Notes under the pieces: model-generated | Told to the model about the DNA's origin: nothing | What the model saw: only the letters and a program-made list of their open reading frames with translations | The model's database searches: none | Shown: piece after piece, positions 14,647-20,017 of the stretch | Numbering within the stretch: position 1 is the stretch's first letter | Layout of the letters: the number at the start of each line of letters is the position of its first letter | DNA from: Thiopontia sp013349825 | Lineage (GTDB): Bacteria; Pseudomonadota; Gammaproteobacteria; GCF-002020875 | Direction: 5' to 3' | DNA length: 20,017 nt | Assembly: GCA_963981015.1 (NCBI GenBank) | Contig: CAXCCG010000052.1 | Span: 1 to 20,017, forward strand | Made by a program: the position numbers and the translations under genes

Positions 14647-15327
14647 TTAGCGTGCAATCAACAGACGTAGACGGTCACCTGACTTCTCGGCATTGTCCGC
14701 AAGGTCTCCAATCCACTCAATCACCTGTCTCCAGAGAATCACCGAGACCGGATTCATCCCCTCTTCATTGCGGTGCAGGATCTGAGTCAGCTCAATTCCC
14801 TGGTCATCAGTCTCATCCTCAATATGGTTAAGTTCACTCAGCATCTGCTCGACCTGATCCGCTTCACGCCCACGGAACCCCATCTCAACAAGTTCATCCA
14901 ACTCTTCAACAATCTTTCCGTAGTGTTCACAGACATCCACACAACGCTGGGTCAGGGTGCGCAGCAGTGGTTGCATTGGCTCAGGCACCGGCATCGGACG
15001 TTCGATAAAGAGTCCAGCAATGTCCTGTGCCACATCGGCAATAGAGTCCTGAGTGGTCAGTACAGCTAGCAGGTCACGACGGTCGACCGGCATAAACAGA
15101 CTTTTAGGCAGATGTCCACGCAACCCGTTCTTGATCAGATCAGCATCGTTCTCGGTAGTAAAGACCCGCTCCTTGATCTCCTCAACCAGAGTCTGATCTT
15201 GCGCAATCACCGCTTCAATAAAGGGGGGCATCTCACGTGCACAACTGAGTACCGCTTGCATATGTTGCTGCAGTGCCGTAAACGGCGAAGTTCCACCAAA
15301 AAGCCCGCTAATGGTATTAATCGTCAT
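14647..15327 (-). CDS. DUF47/PhoU-like phosphate transport regulator (TIGR00153 family)
   Basis: The 226-residue all-helical protein resembles the DUF47 group related to PhoU, routinely encoded beside PiT transporters. Visible marks are acidic helices such as the stretch at about 130-175 (EELDELVEMGF, LNHIEDETDDQ) and a WRQVIEWIGDLADNAEKSGDRL C-terminus. Such proteins are thought to bind metal clusters and adjust transporter activity or phosphate signalling. The start is supported by AAGGGG about 10 nt upstream of the ATG. It is the first gene of the DUF47-PiT-CNNM-CNNM operon, with a PHO box and -10 element directly upstream. It is separate from the PhoU-like domain of the fusion protein at 3784-5451. 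Confidence 0.9.
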   Translation of the reverse strand: MTINTISGLFGGTSPFTALQQHMQAVLSCAREMPPFIEAVIAQDQTLVEEIKERVFTTENDADLIKNGLRGHLPKSLFMPVDRRDLLAVLTTQDSIADVAQDIAGLFIERPMPVPEPMQPLLRTLTQRCVDVCEHYGKIVEELDELVEMGFRGREADQVEQMLSELNHIEDETDDQGIELTQILHRNEEGMNPVSVILWRQVIEWIGDLADNAEKSGDRLRLLIAR

Positions 15328-15373
15328 AAAATAGAAACCCCTTTATTGGTTTTTATAGATTTAAGTGCTGAAC

Positions 15374-15408
15374 AGTATAAAGGGTAGATTGTGACAGTTT
15401 GATGAAAT
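15374..15408 (-). promoter_or_regulatory. PHO box and -10 element upstream of DUF47-pit
   Basis: On the minus strand ATTTCAT (15408-15402), a 4-nt spacer and CTGTCAC (15397-15391) form a PHO-box direct repeat with the normal 11-nt period. The second unit agrees at all seven positions with a known box unit and the first at five of seven. Eleven bases later comes TATACT (15379-15374), a good -10 at the spacing seen in PhoB-activated promoters such as phoA and pstS. The gene start is at 15327. PhoB and PhoR are encoded immediately upstream. Confidence 0.72.
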
Positions 15409-15456
15409 CACCTTCTGAAAGTGCACTTTTTTGTACTTACCCGGTGAAAATCTGTC

Positions 15457-16503
15457 TCACCTTTTCACGATGCTGAGATTTTCAGGGAATTGTGCATAAA
15501 ACCGGCTTCCCTTCCCCAACTCACTTTTGATCAACAGCGTTGTCTCATGCGCCTGTAAAGCCCCCTGAACAATAGAGAGCCCCAATCCGGTCCCCCCCAG
15601 TTCACGAGAGCGCCCCTTATCCACCCGATAAAAACGTTCTGTCAGCCGCTGCTGATCAGCAGCCGAAATGCCGGGGCCATCATCCTTTACCATAAATTGC
15701 GCACCCTCTCCCACGCTCTGCCAATGGATGGTGATTGTTCCCCCTTTCTGGGTATATTTGATCGCATTGACCATCAGATTGGAGAAGGCGCTCCTCAGCA
15801 CATCAGTAGCCCCCCGCAACCAGAGGTGTTGATCCACTTCTAGATTGAACCGTTGCTGCCTCTTTTTAATCAGAATCGAGTAACTATCTGCCAGCTCATA
15901 CAGCAACTCCGGAACATTCACTGACTCCTGATAAGCACGCTCCCCAGCCTGCTCAAGTCCGGAAAGCAGCAACATATCATCAACAATCTGTCGCATACGT
16001 TCACTCTGCAAGCTCATCACCTCCAGCGGTCTACGCCACTCCCCGGGCCCTTCTTGACTCACAAGCTGTTCCAGATACCCCCCCAAAATGGTCAATGGTG
16101 TGCGCAGTTCATGGGAGGCATTCACCACAAATTCACGCTGCCTGATCTCCGTCTGAAGCTGCTTTCCATGCTCACTGAGCAGCAGTAACTGTCGCCTTTT
16201 GCTAAACGGAACCACTTCAAGCCGAAAACAGCGCGTCTCTCCCGATCTCATCGGTAGACAGAGCGGCACCCCCTCCAGTGCATGATCAAAGGGGAGCTGA
16301 ACTTTGGAAAAAGGATAAAGTCTGTTGATCTCCCGCCCTACGACCCGGTTCCGTTTCCAGCCAAAGGTTGTTTTAGCAGAACGTTCAAACCAGACTACAC
16401 GGCTCTGTGAGTCCAACAGGATGACCACATCTGCAACCGTATCGAGTATTCGTTGCAAATCATTGCTGGAGAGAGATCTCTCACTTTTATTGTCGCGTGC
16501 CAT
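15457..16503 (-). CDS. phoR: PhoR-type sensor histidine kinase without membrane segments
   Basis: The 348-residue kinase has an N-terminal PAS-like domain (about 13-105), a dimerisation/phospho-acceptor domain with the H-box NASHELRTPLT (His131) and an ATPase domain with N-box NLMVNAIKYT, G1 DDGPGIS and G2 GGTGLGLSIV. It follows phoB by 5 bp, and this order and sequence identify PhoR. PhoR normally phosphorylates PhoB when phosphate is scarce, with signals from the Pst system and PhoU. E. coli PhoR (431 residues) has two N-terminal membrane segments; none is visible here and the PAS domain begins almost at once, so this version appears soluble. The ATG at 16503 has only a weak ribosome site. 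Confidence 0.88.
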   Translation of the reverse strand: MARDNKSERSLSSNDLQRILDTVADVVILLDSQSRVVWFERSAKTTFGWKRNRVVGREINRLYPFSKVQLPFDHALEGVPLCLPMRSGETRCFRLEVVPFSKRRQLLLLSEHGKQLQTEIRQREFVVNASHELRTPLTILGGYLEQLVSQEGPGEWRRPLEVMSLQSERMRQIVDDMLLLSGLEQAGERAYQESVNVPELLYELADSYSILIKKRQQRFNLEVDQHLWLRGATDVLRSAFSNLMVNAIKYTQKGGTITIHWQSVGEGAQFMVKDDGPGISAADQQRLTERFYRVDKGRSRELGGTGLGLSIVQGALQAHETTLLIKSELGKGSRFYAQFPENLSIVKR

Positions 16504-16508
16504 CTGGA

Positions 16509-17228
16509 TCAGGGGATGAACTGATAGCCAAATCCACGAACTGTTGTCACCACCTTTTCACTACAGCCATGCTGCTTCAGCACCTTGCGTAAACGACGAA
16601 CGTGCTGATCTACAGTGCGCTCTTCAACCATCACCATCTCTCCCCAGACATGATTGAGCAGTTGGCTTCGGCTGTAGACTTTATTGGGATGACTCATTAG
16701 AAAATGGAGCAACCTAAATTCTGTAGGACTCACGTGTGCGCGCTTCCCTTTGAGAAAGACCTTATAGCGTTCCAGATCAAGCTTGATTTCATCGGTTAAA
16801 ATCTCACTCTCCTTACCACTCTGCAACGGTAAACGTCGTAACACCGCCCGGATTCGGGCAACCAGCTCCTTCAGGGAGAAAGGTTTAACGATGTAGTCAT
16901 CCGCACCCGCATCCAACCCTGAAACACGACTCTGCTCATCGGCACGGGCCGTCAACATGATTACCGGAACCCTTCTCAGGCGCTTTTTAGCTCTAATTTT
17001 CTGCAGTAGCTGAATACCATCCATATCGGGCAGCATCCAGTCCAGCAGCACAATATCGGGACGATCAGAGGAGAGTTGATTCCATGCAGCGGTGGCATCT
17101 GCTACCTCGCTGACCACAATATCCTGCTGCTGCAGATAGGCCGAAACCATCTCCCGCAGGTTCTCCTCATCATCTACCAGTAGTAAGGTAATTTTCTGTT
17201 TAATCTTGATCTCCTCCCAACAGCTCAA
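16509..17228 (-). CDS. phoB: PhoB-type response regulator
   Basis: The protein has a receiver domain (acidic pocket in LLVDDEENL, phospho-acceptor Asp63 in LLDWMLPD, Thr in MLTARAD, Lys in IVKPFS) and an OmpR/PhoB winged-helix DNA-binding domain (about 140-239, ending VRGFGYQFIP). PhoB activates phosphate-starvation genes by binding PHO boxes such as the one at 15391-15408. The 5' end is unclear: the frame opens at a TTG (17228) with no ribosome site and contains no ATG before the receiver fold. A strong GGGAGGAG sits inside the frame, 6 nt before an ATT (17204) that would give a normally sized N-terminus. Residue numbers here count from the TTG. Confidence 0.9.
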   Translation of the reverse strand: MSCWEEIKIKQKITLLLVDDEENLREMVSAYLQQQDIVVSEVADATAAWNQLSSDRPDIVLLDWMLPDMDGIQLLQKIRAKKRLRRVPVIMLTARADEQSRVSGLDAGADDYIVKPFSLKELVARIRAVLRRLPLQSGKESEILTDEIKLDLERYKVFLKGKRAHVSPTEFRLLHFLMSHPNKVYSRSQLLNHVWGEMVMVEERTVDQHVRRLRKVLKQHGCSEKVVTTVRGFGYQFIP

Positions 17229-17232
17229 ACAT
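17200..17232 (-). other. Possible leader ORF overlapping the phoB start
   Basis: An ATG at 17232 opens a 10-codon frame (MFELLGGDQD) ending in TAA at 17202-17200. This stop overlaps the candidate AUU start of phoB at 17204 (ATTAA), and the ribosome site GGGAGGAG lies inside the little ORF. The arrangement would suit translational coupling. No ribosome site is seen for the leader itself, so it may be chance. Confidence 0.25.
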
Positions 17233-17490
17233 TAGTGCGAAGTGTAACCGATCAACAACCGTTGTCGACCCGTCAAATATGCGTGCATTTCCTGGGAGCA
17301 GAGGCCCTATAACGATACTTCATCTTCGCACCGAAGCTTGTCACACCGTTCATGTGTACCAACATATTTTTGCCTATCTTCTGACTTTCCAAGTTTTCCA
17401 TCAAGAGTTCATTACCCCTGTCACAGTTCAAAAAAATATTGTAAAAAAGAGTCATAATAGACTTGTCACCTCAAAAAAAAAGGTTGTACC
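17229..17490. other. Intergenic region between phoB and the ppsA remnant
   Basis: These 262 bases separate divergent phoB and the ppsA remnant. They hold a short hairpin (CTTCG-CAC-CGAAG near 17325-17337), a single PHO-like half site CTGTCAC at 17418-17424 on the plus strand without a well-spaced partner, and an A-rich tract before the remnant's ATG. No clear promoter for phoB was found and no real gene is apparent. Confidence 0.5.
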
Positions 17491-17755
17491 ATGAATGCTT
17501 GTGTTGTCTGGCTTCACGCTGTAAGAATGGATGATGTGAAGATTGTTGGAGGTAAAAATACATCTCTGGGTGATAATGATCGGTGCGCTCTCCGATAAAG
17601 GGGTTCGAGTACCCGGAGGGTTTGCAACAACGAGTTACGGCTTCCGGCTTTTCCTCAACAACAATAAAATCCAATTTATCGACACCAGTCAGATATCTAT
17701 TGAGGAAATTACCTCAATCATTCTGGCGCAGACTGGGTTGAAACGACACGACTGA
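17491..17755 (+). pseudogene. ppsA: 5' remnant of phosphoenolpyruvate synthase
   Basis: Two neighbouring frames together spell the N-terminus of PpsA. From the ATG at 17491 (AAGG seven bases upstream) the frame reads VVWLHAVRMDDVKIVGGKN then TSLGD. After one extra base near 17575 the next frame continues MIGALSDKGVRVPGGFATT and SYGFRLFL. A weaker match continues (ISIEEIT, then AQTGLK) to a stop at 17753-17755, with a small internal deletion. PpsA makes phosphoenolpyruvate from pyruvate and ATP and is normally about 790 residues, so roughly 90% is missing. The in-frame product from 17491 stops at 17598 after 35 codons. The identification rests on the GGKN and VRVPGGFATT signatures. Confidence 0.75.
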
Positions 17756-17764
17756 CCACACACA

Positions 17765-18190
17765 ATGACGACTCATATCCAACTCAAATGGCTTGCTGCT
17801 ATGACTTGGTACCTGGGCGGCACTATTCTGCTGCTCAAGGCCCGGTCTCTCCTCTCCGAATCCACACTCATTGAACCAGAGAGCAGTGCCTTTATCTGGA
17901 GCATGGTGTGCGGACTCTCTATCGGCCTGTTAAAGGCCCGTTATCTTTTCAACAAAAGCTGTAGACACAATCTGGCTCGAATTCAGCAGCTTCAACAGCC
18001 CAGATTGTGGCAGTTCTTCCGCCCCCGTTTCTTTCTTTTTCTAGTGTTGATGGTTCTGCTGGGTACGTTGCTCTCCAGAATGGCGCATGGTAACTTCAAC
18101 CTGCTGATTGGTGTTGCCACCCTCGACCTTAGTCTTGCCACAGCACTCTTTACAAGCGGCACTCTTTTTTGGATCGATGAGAAGAGATAA
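17765..18190 (+). CDS. Small membrane protein of unknown function
   Basis: The 141-residue protein is strongly hydrophobic with about four membrane segments (roughly 9-27, 43-60, 86-106 and 112-134). A basic loop (about 58-88: ARYLFNKSCRHN, then RPRFF) should face the cytoplasm. I recognise no family. It begins ten bases after the ppsA remnant's last stop, and no good ribosome site precedes the ATG. Codon use looks like the neighbouring genes, unlike the AT-rich region further right. It could be a real conserved membrane protein; its function cannot be inferred. Confidence 0.6.
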   Translation: MTTHIQLKWLAAMTWYLGGTILLLKARSLLSESTLIEPESSAFIWSMVCGLSIGLLKARYLFNKSCRHNLARIQQLQQPRLWQFFRPRFFLFLVLMVLLGTLLSRMAHGNFNLLIGVATLDLSLATALFTSGTLFWIDEKR

Positions 18191-18254
18191 CTACCCATTG
18201 AACAGGCTATCTATGGCATGATTCCACCCATTCAAAATGAGGACTCATAAAATC

Positions 18255-18632
18255 ATGTTTAAAAAGTTATTAGCTGTTACCGGATTGATGCTAATCCTGC
18301 CACTGGGGACATTTGCGGCTTCAGAACCGATGAAATGCAAAGTAGTCTCGCAGAAAGATTACGAGCCGATGCGCTTTCAGGTTGTGTTAAACGAAGCACA
18401 GGGCAGCGTCACCCATACCCAAGAGAATGATCTGACCTATGATGTCTCCGCAACCTATACTCCAACAACCGTTTCATGGAGAAAGGTCCACGCCATTCTT
18501 CCGGGGGTGGAAATTGCAAATAGCTATCAGCTTGATCGCACCACTCTAAAGGTAACTTCTGAGTCAAAGGCTGTAATGGGTGAAGATGAAGAGCCTGCTA
18601 TTGGCACCCTCTATGTGGGAAGCTGTCGGTAA
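18255..18632 (+). CDS. Secreted hypothetical protein
   Basis: From the ATG at 18255 (125 residues) the protein starts with a classical signal peptide: MFKKLLA, a hydrophobic core, then a likely cleavage site at TFA-ASEP. The mature part (about 104 residues) is polar, predicted beta-rich, and has two cysteines, one near each end (MKCKV and GSCR), which could form a disulfide in the periplasm. An upstream ATG at 18237 lacks a ribosome site and would spoil the signal peptide; AGGA lies 11 nt before 18255. No family is recognised. A large gap follows. Confidence 0.65.
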   Translation: MFKKLLAVTGLMLILPLGTFAASEPMKCKVVSQKDYEPMRFQVVLNEAQGSVTHTQENDLTYDVSATYTPTTVSWRKVHAILPGVEIANSYQLDRTTLKVTSESKAVMGEDEEPAIGTLYVGSCR

Positions 18633-18908
18633 AGTCTGATTAATTTGGTAAAGGGGCAAGTTTCACTTTTTAGGCTGCATCAGCCCTAACGGTAATCTGC
18701 CATAAATATCATGACCTACTCGTGTAACCGGGTCCGGAAAATTAAGCTTATATTCAGCCACCGCCCCTAATGAGAAGAGCCACATGGCAGGCAGCCCGCT
18801 GACTAAATTTCCAATCTTTCTTAATGCTATCTTGTTCTTCCCTCATCTGATTTTGCTGCCGCAAATCAGACTAAAAAATGATTTGCATTAGAATCTTCTA
18901 ATCTATAA

Positions 18909-18947
18909 TTGACATACATCAAAATAAATATGGTTTTGGAGTATATT
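18909..18947 (+). promoter_or_regulatory. FNR-like site with a spaced -10 candidate
   Basis: TTGACATACATCAA at 18909-18922 differs from the FNR consensus TTGAT-N4-ATCAA at one base. A -10-like TATATT lies at 18942-18947, about 29 bases from the site centre, as in promoters with FNR near -41.5. Transcription would start near 18955, about 320 bases before the DUF302 gene, so the target is uncertain. The AT-rich background raises the chance of a false match. Confidence 0.4.
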
Positions 18948-19178
18948 TGAAAGAGACTCTTTACAACTTATTTGATAAGCATTAAAGCTATCTACATATA
19001 AAATATTTCAATATATTAAAGTGTATTATTATTTTACATTGTGGCACCCTTCATTATTTTTATTATCTTACTGTTTTTAATGAAATATGTATTTCATATA
19101 AGGTATATCTATTATTAGATCAAGTAATTGATGATGATAATATTATTCTATTAAACCATTCTATTATGTTATTGTTTT

Positions 19179-19214
19179 ACATTATTGAATAATGTTCTAA
19201 TCTAAGAATTAGAA
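19179..19214. repeat. Two adjacent palindromes upstream of the DUF302 gene
   Basis: ACATTATT-G-AATAATGT (19179-19195) is followed at once by TTCTAAT-N6-ATTAGAA (19195-19214). They end about 62 bases before the DUF302 start, an operator-like place. The TTCTAAT/ATTAGAA half sites recur inverted at 18887-18902. Confidence 0.5.
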
Positions 19215-19276
19215 AGGAATGGTGCGTTACAAGGGGTACTTGATAATGACTCGTAGTATTAATATGGAGAATTGCC

Positions 19277-19732
19277 ATGAATATGATTAGAAATATTGTT
19301 GCAGTAATTTTGCTCTTCACGCTCAGCCCTTTAACAGTGTTCGCCGATAATCCGGGTTCAGCTACTAGTGAACCAAGGCAACAACCAGTCATTGCGCTGG
19401 AGATTGCAGCAGATGTCAGTGAAGAAGAGGCTATTGAAGCAATGATCAGTAAAGCGGGTGAATTAAACTTGGTCGTTGTGGCCGTTCACAACTCGAAATA
19501 TGTCACTTCTCTTGAGTTATGCGCCCCATCTATTGCGGAGGTATTGCTGCGTTTTGATCCTACACTCTCTGTATATGTCCCCTGCAGAGTGACCGTAATT
19601 GACAGGAAGATTATGACACTGGACTTCAGTAATGTTATACAGAAACTCCCACCTGATTTACAGAAGTTAGCTGGCAGTGTTGTACAGAGAGTTGGAGAAA
19701 TAATGCATGCGGGTTCAATTGGAGAGTTCTGA
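19277..19732 (+). CDS. Secreted DUF302-domain protein
   Basis: The 151-residue protein has a signal peptide (MNMIRN, hydrophobic core, likely cleavage at VFA-DNP near 23). The rest resembles DUF302: a helical start (SEEEAIEAMISKAGELN), a central strand, LELCAPSIAEVLLRFDPTLSVYVPCRVTV with the typical (I/L)ELC and PCR cysteines, then a strand with TLDFSNV. DUF302 proteins are small and often periplasmic in sulfur- and metal-metabolising bacteria; their biochemical role is unclear. The start is supported by GGAG 7 nt upstream. It stands alone behind the AT-rich region with palindromes. Confidence 0.72.
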   Translation: MNMIRNIVAVILLFTLSPLTVFADNPGSATSEPRQQPVIALEIAADVSEEEAIEAMISKAGELNLVVVAVHNSKYVTSLELCAPSIAEVLLRFDPTLSVYVPCRVTVIDRKIMTLDFSNVIQKLPPDLQKLAGSVVQRVGEIMHAGSIGEF

Positions 19733-19930
19733 GACGTGATATAACCTCAACCGGAATATGCTGACAGTACCCTGACGGTGCTGTTTCAGCTGTTTCAGCT
19801 GTTTCAGCTCTTCCCGACTCTCTTGGATCGCACTGCTGGAATACACGTTGTCTCGCACTTTAAAAAAGTCTCTACGACTCTGGTAAGCTAGTACTCCGAC
19901 CTTGTACTCGAACAACAAGGATTGATTCAT
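19715..19930 (-). CDS. Doubtful small ORF
   Basis: From an ATG at 19930 the minus strand encodes about 71 residues (MNQSLLFEYKVGVLAYQSRR and so on) with a repeated LKQ stretch encoded by a 9-bp repeat. The part with SRRDFFKVRDNVY faintly recalls the start of PilZ-type proteins, but the rest of such a domain is absent. The ORF overlaps the end of the DUF302 gene by 18 bp and has no good ribosome site. It could be a remnant or chance. Confidence 0.2.
   Translation of the reverse strand: MNQSLLFEYKVGVLAYQSRRDFFKVRDNVYSSSAIQESREELKQLKQLKQHRQGTVSIFRLRLYHVSELSN
19780..19809. repeat. 9-bp tandem repeat
   Basis: GCTGTTTCA is repeated three times with a partial fourth copy (GCT), 48 bases after the DUF302 stop. 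It codes for repeated Leu-Lys-Gln in the doubtful minus-strand ORF. No function is evident. Confidence 0.85.
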
Positions 19931-20017
19931 AGAGAAGCACATCCCTCTATAGCATCCAACGACCCAGTCCAATTAACGGGATTCATTTCGGTATCACCAC
20001 CATGCAATACACCACAC

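Larger units (their letters stand above)
18633..19276. other. 644-bp gene-free region, mostly very AT-rich
   Basis: No credible gene is seen here. The first 230 bases have normal composition and a short hairpin (GGCTG-CAT-CAGCC at 18673-18685). Another hairpin (TCTGATTT pairing with AAATCAGA) lies at 18846-18870. From about 18870 to 19260 the sequence becomes strikingly AT-rich, unlike the rest of the window, and holds an FNR-like site and several palindromes. It may be a regulatory region, an undetected small RNA or imported DNA. Confidence 0.6.

Noticed and set aside
15418..15432. AAAGTGCACTTT palindrome followed by T-run as a phoR terminator
   Set aside because: The T-run follows on the plus strand, whereas phoR is on the minus strand. 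It could not terminate phoR transcription as a classic terminator.
17418..17424. CTGTCAC half site upstream of the ppsA remnant as a PHO box
   Set aside because: No good second unit at an 11-nt period; only a weak AGTTCAT at 12 nt. A single heptamer is expected by chance.
17471..17674. Minus-strand ORF across the ppsA remnant
   Set aside because: The plus strand carries recognisable PpsA motifs; the antisense frame shows no family features.
18846..18870. Hairpin as a terminator for the secreted-protein gene
   Set aside because: It lies over 200 bases after the stop and has no following T-run on either strand.

Overview
The window reads as gammaproteobacterial chromosome of roughly 50% GC, with PhoB/PhoR, PiT/DUF47 and CNNM/CorC proteins of proteobacterial type. 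A free-living or symbiotic sulfur-oxidising relative is possible, but that is only an impression from gene style. No rRNA, tRNA, CRISPR or complete transposase gene was seen.

Region 1 (1-2469, mostly minus strand). A short 3' gene tail is followed by a strong hairpin, a CNNM/CBS CorC-type membrane protein and a histidine-phosphatase/Nudix fusion protein.

Region 2 (2470-10661). This is the most interesting part: a GAK-type locus (Grasp, Amphi-Trp, Kinase), a widespread module whose reaction, as far as I know, is not established. It holds a CofD-like protein on the minus strand. Divergent from it, on the plus strand, are a PhoU-like/aminoglycoside-phosphotransferase-like fusion, an ATP-grasp enzyme, a histidine phosphatase, a PPP-like metallophosphoesterase, a Nudix hydrolase, HprK-related kinase B and a small amphi-Trp protein. 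The first four plus-strand genes overlap. A 159-bp MITE-like element with 19-bp terminal inverted repeats and CTAG target duplications sits between the metallophosphoesterase and Nudix genes. A decayed end of the same family lies just after the CofD-like gene.

Region 3 (10676-17228, minus strand). A phosphate block: phoB-phoR, then a DUF47/PhoU-like regulator, a PiT phosphate transporter and two CNNM/CBS proteins in one overlapping operon. A good PHO box with a correctly placed -10 lies in front of the DUF47 gene. A perfect 15-bp hairpin covers a possible start codon of the first CNNM gene.

Region 4 (17229-20017). A decayed 5' fragment of phosphoenolpyruvate synthase (ppsA), a small membrane protein, a secreted hypothetical protein, a very AT-rich 640-bp gap with an FNR-like box and palindromes, and a secreted DUF302 protein.

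Together, much of the window concerns phosphate transfer and phosphate/metal homeostasis. It has two Nudix domains, two histidine phosphatases, one metallophosphoesterase, two PhoU-like domains, two different kinase folds, PiT and PhoBR. A functional link between the GAK locus and the Pho operon is inference from proximity only.
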